DNA of 64,000 nt. Origin: Carboxylicivirga sediminis. GTDB taxonomy: Bacteria; Bacteroidota; Bacteroidia; Bacteroidales; Marinilabiliaceae. Shown here piece by piece: positions 35,607 through 43,958 of this stretch (within the stretch, counting starts at the first letter, position 1; each line of letters begins with the position of its first letter). The stretch spans positions 62,001-126,000 of the forward strand of contig NZ_JAGTAR010000002.1 of assembly GCF_018156225.1 (NCBI RefSeq), written 5' to 3'. Under the pieces are notes generated by a model, which did no database searches, had not been told where the DNA came from, and was given only the letters and a program-made list of their open reading frames with translations. Position numbers and translations under genes: made by a program.

Positions 35607-36674
35607 GTGACAGCCACCAACACATATCGCCGCATACTCGTTAGTCCACTGAATTGGGGCTTAGGTCATGCTACGCGTTTAATACCCATTGTTGATGCAC
35701 TGGTCAAAAAAGGTCATTATGTGTTACTGGCTGGCCAATTGCCGTCTCTGGATGTATTGCGTCAAACCTTTCCCGAGCTCGACTGGGTTGAATTAAACGG
35801 ATTTAATGTACAGCTGTCCGCCAGCAGGCATCAATGGCTACGCTTAATGAAGCAAATACCCTTTTTCTTTAGCTCAATTAAACAAGAACACAAACTCACC
35901 CAAAGCATCATCAAGCAATACAACATTGACTTAATTATATCTGATAATCGTTATGGTGTATGGTCAAAAGAAGTGCATTCTGTCATTATTACTCATCAAA
36001 CAACACCCTCTGCCGGCAAGCATTTGTCATTTGTAAAACCTCTGTCGAACCTGGTAAGTAGACATTGGCTAAGAAAATTTGATGAATGCTGGGTGCCCGA
36101 CATAGCTTCGCAAGATAATTTGTCTGGCACCTTATCAGGAACCATTAGTCAATTAAACACTCACCACATCGGATTGCCTTCAAGGCTTTCACTGGTCGAT
36201 AGTACAACCGATGACACCTGCGAGGTATTAATCATTATTTCAGGTCCTGAACCTCAACGAAGCATACTGGAACATACGTTAATAAGTCGATTTAAGGATT
36301 CTCATTATCAAACCACCCTTTTGAGTGGAACACCAGGTGGATTCATCCGAAAAAAAGGCTCTGTTAAAATACTTCCTCATTGCAACGCCAAGCTACTAAA
36401 AAGCCTGATAATTAACAGCAGGTATATCATTTGCCGTTCGGGCTATTCAACACTAATCGATCTAATTCATTGCCAACAGACAGCCTTATTAGTTCCTACA
36501 CCAGGCCAGTACGAACAGGAATATCTGGCTATTAGAGCAAGTGAACTGTGGGATTTTAGGTACATCAACCAACAACAGTTAGAGGAAGTGGCATTAGAAT
36601 GCCTTTTACGCGAACAAAAAGCACCGCTACCATTCAACGGCTCAACCGAACTAAAGCTTCCAATGTGGCTTTAA
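35607..36674 (+). CDS. MurG-like glycosyltransferase of unknown acceptor
   Basis: A 355-residue GT-B fold protein. The N-terminal block ILVSPLNWGLGHATRLIP and the C-terminal block RSGYSTLIDLIHCQQTALLVPTPGQYEQEYLA resemble MurG and related GT28 enzymes, where they bind the lipid acceptor and the UDP-sugar. It is not MurG itself, because the surrounding dcw genes are absent. The only plausible start is GTG at 35607; the next Met is far inside the domain. A close -7 box hints at a leaderless message. The substrate is unknown. Confidence 0.8.
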   Translation: MTATNTYRRILVSPLNWGLGHATRLIPIVDALVKKGHYVLLAGQLPSLDVLRQTFPELDWVELNGFNVQLSASRHQWLRLMKQIPFFFSSIKQEHKLTQSIIKQYNIDLIISDNRYGVWSKEVHSVIITHQTTPSAGKHLSFVKPLSNLVSRHWLRKFDECWVPDIASQDNLSGTLSGTISQLNTHHIGLPSRLSLVDSTTDDTCEVLIIISGPEPQRSILEHTLISRFKDSHYQTTLLSGTPGGFIRKKGSVKILPHCNAKLLKSLIINSRYIICRSGYSTLIDLIHCQQTALLVPTPGQYEQEYLAIRASELWDFRYINQQQLEEVALECLLREQKAPLPFNGSTELKLPMWL

Positions 36675-36852
36675 ATCCTTTTTTACACACTTCAACCATC
36701 ATTTTGTGTCTTTCATCACAGAGTTTTAATATCTCATCAACAAAAACGTAACTTTTCCTGTCCATACGAGTATTACTAATCAGCATCGGCAAACAGATGC
36801 TAAAAATAATTAGCCCAGGTCTTTAATGGTTAAATATTATTAAAAAGACAAA

Positions 36853-37299
36853 ATGACAACGCTACTCGTAATATTATTCGCACTTCTTGGATTCGGACTA
36901 TGGTTCTGGAAAAAAGGTTTAGCACTTTTAGCTGAGAAAAATGCTTCCAAAGAACTGGAAAAAATTCTGTTTCCTAAGGGTGCCTCAGAAAAGGAAGCGA
37001 CACTTGTCTCATTGCAAAAAATAACCAAAGACAAATACAACAACGATTTACTGTTAGATTATTTTCTCAAGATTAAAGGCTTACAGGTGATTAACATGTA
37101 CGATCCGGTTAATTTCTGGACACGCAGGTTTTTAATGAGCCCTACGAAAGTTAAGCTCAACTACTTTGAACAGGTAAAATTTTACGAGAGCTTTTTAAAT
37201 TATCCTCAAAGTTCAGCACGGATAATTTCAACTGCCAGTAAAGAATATATCACATCCGAATCAAATGGGGGCTTCTACAAGAAGCAACAACTGGCTTAG
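36853..37299 (+). CDS. Unknown protein with one N-terminal membrane helix
   Basis: A 148-residue protein that I do not recognise. Residues about 3-22 (LLVILFALLGFGLWFWKKG) form a single membrane anchor. The rest is soluble, rich in K, L and F, and probably mostly helical. It stands alone on the plus strand and shares a terminator with the convergent coiled-coil gene. No paralog is visible in the window. Confidence 0.65.
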   Translation: MTTLLVILFALLGFGLWFWKKGLALLAEKNASKELEKILFPKGASEKEATLVSLQKITKDKYNNDLLLDYFLKIKGLQVINMYDPVNFWTRRFLMSPTKVKLNYFEQVKFYESFLNYPQSSARIISTASKEYITSESNGGFYKKQQLA

Positions 37300-37354
37300 C
37301 CAGTTTAATAACAAAGGGAGCAAGCGGAAAACAATTGCCTCTTGCCAGGAAAGA

Positions 37355-37384
37355 GAAACGGGAAGCTAATGCTTCCCGTTTTGT
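37355..37384. terminator. Bidirectional terminator
   Basis: A perfect 11-base stem (37356-37366 with 37371-37381), a TAAT loop and a T tail on the plus strand. It lies between two convergent genes and could serve both. Confidence 0.85.
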
Positions 37385-37408
37385 TATATATCAAATCTGA
37401 TTAAATTA

Positions 37409-38299
37409 CTACTTCAACTCAAATGAACTTGTGCCAATATTAAATCCGTCAACAAACACATCAACCACATAAACACCTTTGAGCAATTCGCCATCTACAA
37501 CTGAATAAAAGACGCATACATCAACATCTTCGCCACCATATTCAAACTCACGTTTCGCTGAAAAGTTAATGTCTTCCCCTTCGTATTCAAACACATTGTC
37601 TTTCGAACTAATCAGCAGCACCTCATCGGGTCGCATGATTCTTATATAAATGGTCTTCATTCCAACAGGTGCTGTAATGTTTTTCTCAATAGTACAACAC
37701 ATGCGGATTTTGGCAACATTTCTGATTTTTTTGGTATCGTTACCCTTGGCATTTAAGCCCATCAGTTCAATGTTCCGTGTTTCCAGTTGCGAGGCAATTT
37801 CCACTTTCTTATCCAACTTTTCTTTTACCTTTTCCAGCTCCTTATAAGATTGTGCTATTTTATCATGCTGCTTTCGGTACTCAATATTTTCCTGAACCAG
37901 CTCTTCATTCCGTCGGTTTAGTGAATCTATCTGAATCACAAAGTTACGCATCACCCCTCTCAAGGTAGAAAGCTCCTTTTTGTACTCCCTTATTTTACTG
38001 GCATTAGTGGCCTTAATGGTTTTAATCTCTTCTATCAGGTGAGTAATTTTTTCCCTTTCCTGCTCCAACTGCAGATTCAGTGTATCATTATTACTGTGCA
38101 GCGAATCATAATCCAAAGCCAAGGCCTGAAATTCTTCTGTCAATATCAGCTTTTCCTCTGTCATTTCTTCAACCACCGCCTGATATTGCTGCTTATTTGA
38201 AATAAACAAATACAATAATACAGCTATCACAACCAGGGCAATACTCCCTATAATGTATATTGCCTTGTTCGACGATGGTTTTTCAATATTATTCTCCAT
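37409..38299 (-). CDS. Membrane-anchored coiled-coil protein of unknown function
   Basis: A 296-residue protein. Residues about 13-35 form one membrane helix (IYIIGSIALVVIAVLLYLFI), 36-175 a long coiled coil rich in E, K and L, and the last 110 residues a beta-rich domain (TIYIRIMRPDEVLLIS, FEYEGEDINFSAKREFEYGGED). I know of no assigned function. A TTG two codons upstream is open, but the ATG at 38299 is preferred. It has an exact -7 box about 30 bases upstream. The topology suggests a periplasmic C-terminus that could reach through the peptidoglycan. Confidence 0.75.
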   Translation of the reverse strand: MENNIEKPSSNKAIYIIGSIALVVIAVLLYLFISNKQQYQAVVEEMTEEKLILTEEFQALALDYDSLHSNNDTLNLQLEQEREKITHLIEEIKTIKATNASKIREYKKELSTLRGVMRNFVIQIDSLNRRNEELVQENIEYRKQHDKIAQSYKELEKVKEKLDKKVEIASQLETRNIELMGLNAKGNDTKKIRNVAKIRMCCTIEKNITAPVGMKTIYIRIMRPDEVLLISSKDNVFEYEGEDINFSAKREFEYGGEDVDVCVFYSVVDGELLKGVYVVDVFVDGFNIGTSSFELK

Positions 38300-38328
38300 A
38301 ATCAACAGTATTCTTTAAGGTCCAGGCA

Positions 38329-38336
38329 CAAAGTTA
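38329..38336 (-). promoter_or_regulatory. Candidate -7 box of the coiled-coil gene
   Basis: TAACTTTG on the minus strand, an exact TAnnTTTG match, 29 bases from the ATG. Confidence 0.45.
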
Positions 38337-38435
38337 TTATTTTTTAGGTGGTCTGCAATGAACAAACCTTGTGTTAAGCATTGTCAAAAACAGGCTATGA
38401 AATTATTATTATAGCACATGTATGCATAATCTTTA

Positions 38436-38443
38436 TAAATTTG
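38436..38443 (+). promoter_or_regulatory. Candidate -7 box of the Ig-like lipoprotein gene
   Basis: TAAATTTG, an exact TAnnTTTG match, 22 bases before the TTG start codon. Confidence 0.45.
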
Positions 38444-38465
38444 TGACGAATAAAAAGCATCTGTT

Positions 38466-40286
38466 TTGAAGAAAAAGATATTTCAGTTAACCTTACTTGT
38501 TCTGTTAACACAGCTTTTCTGGTATTGTGCCAATGTTGGTATGCCAACCGGAGGCACAAAGGATGAGATTCCACCTGTTGTAATTAGGTCAATGCCTGAA
38601 GCTAATGCACTTAACTACACAAAAAAAACTATTTATATTGAGTTTGATGAGCTGATTCAGCTTAAAGACTACCGTTCAAAATTTGTGGTATCACCTCCGG
38701 TAAACAAACAACCAATCGTAGAAGCCAGAGGCAATCGGTTAATGGTGACTTTTGAAGAAGATCTGCAACCCAACACCACCTATACATTAGATTTTGCCGA
38801 TGCCATTGTGGATAATAATGAAGGTAATGTTCTGGAAAACTATTCCTTTTCGTTCGCTACAGGCGAATATATCGACTCACTGCAGGTATCTGGCAACTTG
38901 TACGATGCCGATGACTTATCACCCTCAGAGGGCGTTCTAATCTTCCTACACAATAACCTGAACGATACAGCCATTCAAAAACTTGTGCCTATCCGCATGG
39001 CGAAGACCAACAAACAAGGACGATTCAACATTAGAAATGTGAGTCCGGGTAATTACCGCATCTATGCGCTGGATGATGCTAATCGTAATTACCTGTTTGA
39101 TCAGCCGGGTGAAGCAATGGCCTGGTCTGATATCATTGTGGAACCCGGATTTGAATACCGGGAGTTTGCTGATACCATACGCATTGATTCGCTCGAAACT
39201 GATTCGATCCATTACTATGAAGAGCTTGTATATACGCCAGATAGCATCCAGCTTTTTAAGTTTCAGCACGATTACAAAAAGCAATATCTGATGAGTGAGG
39301 AGCGTAAAGAAAGAGCCAAACTCACCTATTACTTTAATCGTCCGCTGGAGGAAGATGCTAAACTAGTACTTACCGGCCAGGAGCAGTTGCAGAATGTTTT
39401 TTTAATGGATCGCTCAGTGAAAAATGATACGGTCTCGTTCTGGTTAAGAGACAGCACCTATTACAATCAGGACTCCTTATCAATATCGCTAAGCTACATT
39501 ATGCGTGATTCACTGGATAATCCTTACACCAAAACAGATACCATCGCCATGTACTTTTTTGAGGTAAAGGAGAAAAAGAAGAAACGCAAAAAGGATGACG
39601 AACCGGAACCATTACCAACCATTAAATTAAGGAATGTCAAAAACAAGCTGGATGTATTTGGTCAGTTTCATTTTTCGCTACCGGCACCAGCTGTAGCCTT
39701 CGACACAAATGCCATAAAGCTATATAATCATAAAGACACTATACCTGAAGAGGAAACATTTGAGTTTATTCACAATCAACAGTCTATATTAAATTACACC
39801 ATCAAAAACGACTGGGAACCGGGAGTTAAGTACGAAATGATTATTGATTCGGCAGCCATTCAAGATATATATGGACTGATGAATGATTCTACTAACCTGC
39901 AATTCACCGTAAAACCGCTCGACAGCTATGGTAAACTTTTTGTTAATATAGTTAACCCAGAAGACAATTGGTTAGTGCAAATACTCAATCGTAAAGAGGA
40001 GATTGTTCAGCAAACGTATATCAGAAACAAATCGGGTAAGATTGGTTTTCGCTATTTAAACCCGGGTGATTACATGCTCCGGATTGTAGTGGATGAAAAC
40101 ATGAATGGCCAGTGGGATAGCGGCAATTATTATGAGCGCATACAACCCGAAAGTCTGATGTATTATCCACAGAAGATAACCGTGCGCAAAAACTGGGAGA
40201 TTGATGCTGAAACATGGGATCCGGCACTGTTTAATACCGATGAGTTCTCGAAACAATTCCGCAAACCAAAGAAAAAAGAAGAATAA
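38466..40286 (+). CDS. Ig-like (Big_5/SbsA-type) surface lipoprotein
   Basis: A 606-residue envelope lipoprotein starting with TTG. The signal peptide leads to the lipobox LFWYC with Cys21, followed by the block CANVGMPTGGTKDEIPP that is typical of a Bacteroidota family. An SbsA/Big_5 Ig-like domain spans about 35-135 (IYIEFDELIQLKDYRSKF; NTTYTLDFADAIVDNNEG). A basic KKKKRKKDDE linker near 375 separates a second beta-rich half. Function is unknown, probably structural. Its stop overlaps the ATG of the next gene (TAATG), so the two are translationally coupled. Confidence 0.85.
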   Translation: MKKKIFQLTLLVLLTQLFWYCANVGMPTGGTKDEIPPVVIRSMPEANALNYTKKTIYIEFDELIQLKDYRSKFVVSPPVNKQPIVEARGNRLMVTFEEDLQPNTTYTLDFADAIVDNNEGNVLENYSFSFATGEYIDSLQVSGNLYDADDLSPSEGVLIFLHNNLNDTAIQKLVPIRMAKTNKQGRFNIRNVSPGNYRIYALDDANRNYLFDQPGEAMAWSDIIVEPGFEYREFADTIRIDSLETDSIHYYEELVYTPDSIQLFKFQHDYKKQYLMSEERKERAKLTYYFNRPLEEDAKLVLTGQEQLQNVFLMDRSVKNDTVSFWLRDSTYYNQDSLSISLSYIMRDSLDNPYTKTDTIAMYFFEVKEKKKKRKKDDEPEPLPTIKLRNVKNKLDVFGQFHFSLPAPAVAFDTNAIKLYNHKDTIPEEETFEFIHNQQSILNYTIKNDWEPGVKYEMIIDSAAIQDIYGLMNDSTNLQFTVKPLDSYGKLFVNIVNPEDNWLVQILNRKEEIVQQTYIRNKSGKIGFRYLNPGDYMLRIVVDENMNGQWDSGNYYERIQPESLMYYPQKITVRKNWEIDAETWDPALFNTDEFSKQFRKPKKKEE

Positions 40287-40597
40287 TGTCTGTACTACTT
40301 AACTTTGCTATGTTTCCTACCGACAAAGGAGACAGTGTCAGCCAATATGTCAGCCAGATAATCAATCACATTAAAGAAAGTGGCGTCAGTTATAAGCTTA
40401 ATCCTATGGGCACAGCCATTGAAACCAATACCATGGAAGAAGCCCTTAAGATAGTGCAGGAAAGCTATGATATACTTGAACCAGTATCCAACAGGGTGTA
40501 TTGTTCAATAAATATTGATGCCCAAAAGAACAAAGACAAACGCATTACCAGTAAAATAGCTTCCATTGAGGCAAAAATTGGTGATGTCAGCAAGTAA
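40286..40597 (+). CDS. MTH1187/YkoF-type thiamine-binding-like protein
   Basis: A 103-residue ferredoxin-like-fold protein. The start MSVLLNFAMFPTDKGDSVSQ and the block LNPMGTAIETNTMEEAL match the MTH1187 family, small proteins reported to bind thiamine or related molecules; the role here is unproven. The start ATG overlaps the preceding stop by one base, and the DUF3108 gene follows 50 bases later. Confidence 0.87.
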   Translation: MSVLLNFAMFPTDKGDSVSQYVSQIINHIKESGVSYKLNPMGTAIETNTMEEALKIVQESYDILEPVSNRVYCSINIDAQKNKDKRITSKIASIEAKIGDVSK

Positions 40598-40647
40598 ATA
40601 CATGTAAAGGCACTGTTTTTGTAGCTCCCTGACTTTAATTTATTGAT

Positions 40648-41457
40648 ATGCAAAGATTAGTTTCGTTGATTCTTTTAACGCTGATAACACTGCAGATAAA
40701 AGCGCAATGCAACGATATAAATACTGCTTTTATAGCAGGTGAGCTTGTGAAATACCACGCCTATTACAACTGGGGTTTCATCTGGATCAATGCCGGTGAA
40801 GTGAGCTTTAGTGTGGATGCTGCCAGGGTTAATAATCAGCCTGGCTATCATCTGAAAGCACATGGAGCCACCTATAAATCCTATGATTTCTTGTTTAAAG
40901 TGCGTGATACCTTTGAAACAAAGGTAGACACACTCCACCTCGAACCATTTGAGTTTAAGCGCATCACCAACGAAGGAAGTTACAAGGCCAATTACCTGTA
41001 CCATTTTGACCACGACAAACGTCTGATTAAAGCCAGTATCCAGAAAGAAAAGGCACCCAAACGCGATACAACGCTACAATGGAAGGATTGTTCTTTCGAC
41101 TTGCTTACAATGGTATACAAAGCGCGAAATATTGATTACTCAAAATATAAGGTCAATGAAAAAATTCCCATCAGCATGGTGGTAGATGGTGAGATACATG
41201 ATATTTACATTCGTTACCTGGGTAAAGAAACTATTAAGAACAGGGATGGCAGACGTTTCAAGTGCCTGAAATTCTCCCCTCTGTTGGTTGAAGGAACCAT
41301 TTTTAAGAGTGGAGAAGATATGACCGTATGGGTAACTGATGATGCCAACCGCATCCCCATCATTGTTGAAGCAAAGATATTAATAGGATCGGTGAAAGCA
41401 GTTTTTGTAGATGCCATCAACACCCGCCACCCGGTAACAGCAGAAATTACAAAATAA
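40648..41457 (+). CDS. DUF3108-domain periplasmic protein
   Basis: A 269-residue exported protein with a signal peptide of about 20 residues (LVSLILLTLITLQIKAQ). The DUF3108 fold is visible through ELVKYHAYYNWGFIWINAG and VWVTDDANRIPI. The function of the family is not known; it is thought to be envelope-associated. Its end overlaps the convergent HAD gene by 11 bases, so there is no room for a terminator. Confidence 0.86.
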   Translation: MQRLVSLILLTLITLQIKAQCNDINTAFIAGELVKYHAYYNWGFIWINAGEVSFSVDAARVNNQPGYHLKAHGATYKSYDFLFKVRDTFETKVDTLHLEPFEFKRITNEGSYKANYLYHFDHDKRLIKASIQKEKAPKRDTTLQWKDCSFDLLTMVYKARNIDYSKYKVNEKIPISMVVDGEIHDIYIRYLGKETIKNRDGRRFKCLKFSPLLVEGTIFKSGEDMTVWVTDDANRIPIIVEAKILIGSVKAVFVDAINTRHPVTAEITK

Positions 41458-42256
41458 ACCGTGTACGCCAGTCGGCAAGAGGTGCTTCCGTTACTGCACA
41501 CAAGTTGGTAAACTGCTGCTTCAATTCATCAGGGGCATTATCAACCACATATGTATTTTTAAAGGCACCCAGCATATCCAGGTCATTATAATCATTGCCC
41601 ACTACTGACACATTAGCTTGCTCGACACCCTCCATCTCACATACCTCCAGTATCCCATTGGCCTTTGACACCTCACTGTGAAAACATTCCATCCAGATAC
41701 TCACACCGTCAATAGGTGAAGTAGCCCTAACCACCTTTACTCCGTTCAATTTCTGCTCAATGGTTTTAAACATTTCCACATCTGGCATAAAGGCCAGTGT
41801 TTGGGTATAATCCAGCTGAGGCACACTACCATTAATCACCTCTGCATGTGCCTGGTTAAACTCCAGGTAGCGTTCAAAATCAGGATGCGGGTCGTCACCT
41901 TCGGGATGAAAAAACAAGTGGTTTTCTGGTATTGGATGGTGCAAGGTATACTCCACATGATGATGCTGAAAAACAGCCACCAACTCTTTTGTTTTCTCAT
42001 AACCAAGATGCTTTGTTACCAGCAACTTTTGTTCTTTCCAGCAGTAGATACCCGCACCAGATGAGAACACAAGGTAATCAATCGGAAAATCACTATCTAA
42101 AACACTTAGAGCTGACTGCAAGGTACGACCGGTAGCCACTACCCGCACAACACCTTCGGTACCCAATTGCTGCAATACCTCAATATCTTTACGATGAAAT
42201 GCGCCTTTATGAGCCAATATTGTTCCATCCAAATCGGTCGCCAGTAAATGTTTCAT
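41447..42256 (-). CDS. HAD-superfamily IIB (Cof-type) phosphatase
   Basis: A 269-residue cytoplasmic hydrolase. Motif I is TDLDGTI, with nucleophile Asp8 and general acid Asp10. Motif II is VATGR and motif IV is GNDYNDLDML. The cap domain (about 80-180) is of the IIB type, as in sugar-phosphate phosphatases and sucrose-phosphatase-like enzymes. The substrate is not predictable. The gene is 2 bases downstream of metA. Confidence 0.88.
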   Translation of the reverse strand: MKHLLATDLDGTILAHKGAFHRKDIEVLQQLGTEGVVRVVATGRTLQSALSVLDSDFPIDYLVFSSGAGIYCWKEQKLLVTKHLGYEKTKELVAVFQHHHVEYTLHHPIPENHLFFHPEGDDPHPDFERYLEFNQAHAEVINGSVPQLDYTQTLAFMPDVEMFKTIEQKLNGVKVVRATSPIDGVSIWMECFHSEVSKANGILEVCEMEGVEQANVSVVGNDYNDLDMLGAFKNTYVVDNAPDELKQQFTNLCAVTEAPLADWRTRFIL

Positions 42257-42258
42257 AA

Positions 42259-43176
42259 CTATTGTATTTGTTCCAATTGAAAAGGAGTGGCCTGATATAC
42301 GTAATAATTTAACCAGTTGGAATACAACAAACTGGCGTGACTACGCCATAAAACCAACGGTTCATTTTCTGGGTTATCATCCGGAAAATAGTTATCTGGA
42401 ATTGCAATATCCAATCCTTTGGCTAAATCTCGGTCGTATTCCTCCTTAAGGGTTGAGGCATCGTACTCCGAATGACCCGTAACAAAAACCTGTCGCCTGT
42501 CTTTGGACATCACCATGTACACACCCGCTTTCTTCGATTTAGAAAGCAACACCAAATCAGGATGCTCCAGTATATCATTCTCCTTCACCTCGGTATACCT
42601 CGAATGAGGCGCATGGTACAAATCGTTAAACCCACGCATAAGAGGTTCTTCGGGCTGTTCAACAGTATGCTTGAATATGCCGAACATCTTTTTCTCAAGC
42701 GGATACTTTTTAATGCCGAAATGGTGAAATAAACCGGCTTGGGCTCCCCAGCAGATATGAAACGTACTGGTAGCATTCGTTTTGCTCCAGTCCATTATTT
42801 CGGTCAACTCGGGCCAATAGTTGACTTCTTCAAAATCCAGCAGTTCAACCGGTGCACCAGTAATAATCATGCCATCGTACTTATTGGAACGCACCTCATC
42901 AAACACCTTATAAAAGGCAAACAGATGCTCTCTGGGTGTATTCTTCGAAACATGGCTTGAAGTCATCAGAAAATCAACCTCCACCTGCAATGGACTGTTA
43001 GACAGAGCCCTCAACAGGTGTGTTTCAGTGGCAATTTTAAGCGGCATCAGGTTAAGAATCAGAATCCTTAGAGGTCTGATATCTTGATGCAGCGCTCGTG
43101 TTTCACCAATCACGAACACATTTTCATTTTCCAGCACATGACGTGCGGGCAATGCGTCAGGTATTTTAATTGGCAT
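42259..43176 (-). CDS. metA: Homoserine O-acetyltransferase, MetA type
   Basis: A 305-residue cytoplasmic enzyme that activates homoserine for methionine synthesis. The nucleophile is Cys142 (FHICWGAQA), with a His/Glu pair downstream in [10 protein letters not shown]. Position 111 is Glu ([10 protein letters not shown]). In characterised MetA proteins Glu111 favours acetyl-CoA and Gly111 favours succinyl-CoA, so this is more likely an acetyltransferase despite its usual succinyl name. It lies 39 bases after the TetR gene and 2 bases before a HAD gene. No SAM riboswitch is visible in the short gap. Confidence 0.93.
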   Translation of the reverse strand: MPIKIPDALPARHVLENENVFVIGETRALHQDIRPLRILILNLMPLKIATETHLLRALSNSPLQVEVDFLMTSSHVSKNTPREHLFAFYKVFDEVRSNKYDGMIITGAPVELLDFEEVNYWPELTEIMDWSKTNATSTFHICWGAQAGLFHHFGIKKYPLEKKMFGIFKHTVEQPEEPLMRGFNDLYHAPHSRYTEVKENDILEHPDLVLLSKSKKAGVYMVMSKDRRQVFVTGHSEYDASTLKEEYDRDLAKGLDIAIPDNYFPDDNPENEPLVLWRSHASLLYSNWLNYYVYQATPFQLEQIQ

Positions 43177-43215
43177 AATGTGGTATTAGTTGTGGTGGTT
43201 AATGTTTTGCTTGTT

Positions 43216-43827
43216 CTATCGTTTAACGATTCCAAAGAACAGAATATTCAGAATATTATCTATCTGTATCTTAAAATCATCAAAGTTATCCATGGACTGA
43301 AACAGCGGTCCTTCCAGCCCTTTCAGTGCTATGGCAATAGCGACGGCTGCCATATGTATATTTTTTACCTGGAAGCTGTTATCCTTCTGACCCTCCTCCA
43401 ACATCTTGGTTAGTAAAGCAGCTTCTTCGGCCTCCCCCTTACCTCTCAATTTATCAAAGAAATCATAAACACCCAAAGCGTCATCCTTTAGCACCTTCAT
43501 ATAGTTTTCAAGCATATGAATGGTTTTCATCCGGGTAATCACATACTCCTTAAACTTATCTTTGGGTGATAAATCAGAATCTACCACCTTATTAAGCTCG
43601 GTAAAAAGTATGTCTTTTTCCTGCTCAATTACGGCCTGAAAAATTTCCTCCTTGTTCTTAAAGTAATAGTAAAGAGAACTTTTTCCCTTGCGCAGCGCAT
43701 GCGCTATGTCTTCCATGGTTGTTTTTTTGTAACCAAACTTGGCAAACAGCTCCCTGGCTGCTTCAATGATTGCCACACGCATTCCATCACTACTTGTTTC
43801 AGATGGATAAGCAACTCCTAGTGTCAT
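43216..43827 (-). CDS. TetR-family transcriptional regulator
   Basis: A 203-residue DNA-binding protein. The helix-turn-helix lies at about 30-65 (ELFAKFGYKKTTMEDIAHAL; GKSSLYYYFKNKEEIF). The C-terminal ligand domain is divergent. It is followed by metA at 39 bases, so the two could share a transcript. The ligand is unknown. The frame opens with MTLGVAYPSETSSDGM; the internal Met at residue 16 is an alternative start. An exact -7 box lies 31 bases upstream. Confidence 0.9.
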   Translation of the reverse strand: MTLGVAYPSETSSDGMRVAIIEAARELFAKFGYKKTTMEDIAHALRKGKSSLYYYFKNKEEIFQAVIEQEKDILFTELNKVVDSDLSPKDKFKEYVITRMKTIHMLENYMKVLKDDALGVYDFFDKLRGKGEAEEAALLTKMLEEGQKDNSFQVKNIHMAAVAIAIALKGLEGPLFQSMDNFDDFKIQIDNILNILFFGIVKR

Positions 43828-43857
43828 CCCGTCTATGTATTTAGAATTTTATTGCAA

Positions 43858-43865
43858 CAAAAATA
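43858..43865 (-). promoter_or_regulatory. Candidate -7 box of the tetR-metA run
   Basis: TATTTTTG on the minus strand, an exact TAnnTTTG match, with a predicted leader of about 24 bases. Confidence 0.45.
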
Positions 43866-43958
43866 TAAATACTTTTCCCTATTCAAAACCACCGACAAAA
43901 CGATTCCAAAATAAAGCTGCATATTCAACTGAATTACTGCCCTTTAATAACTATCGAA

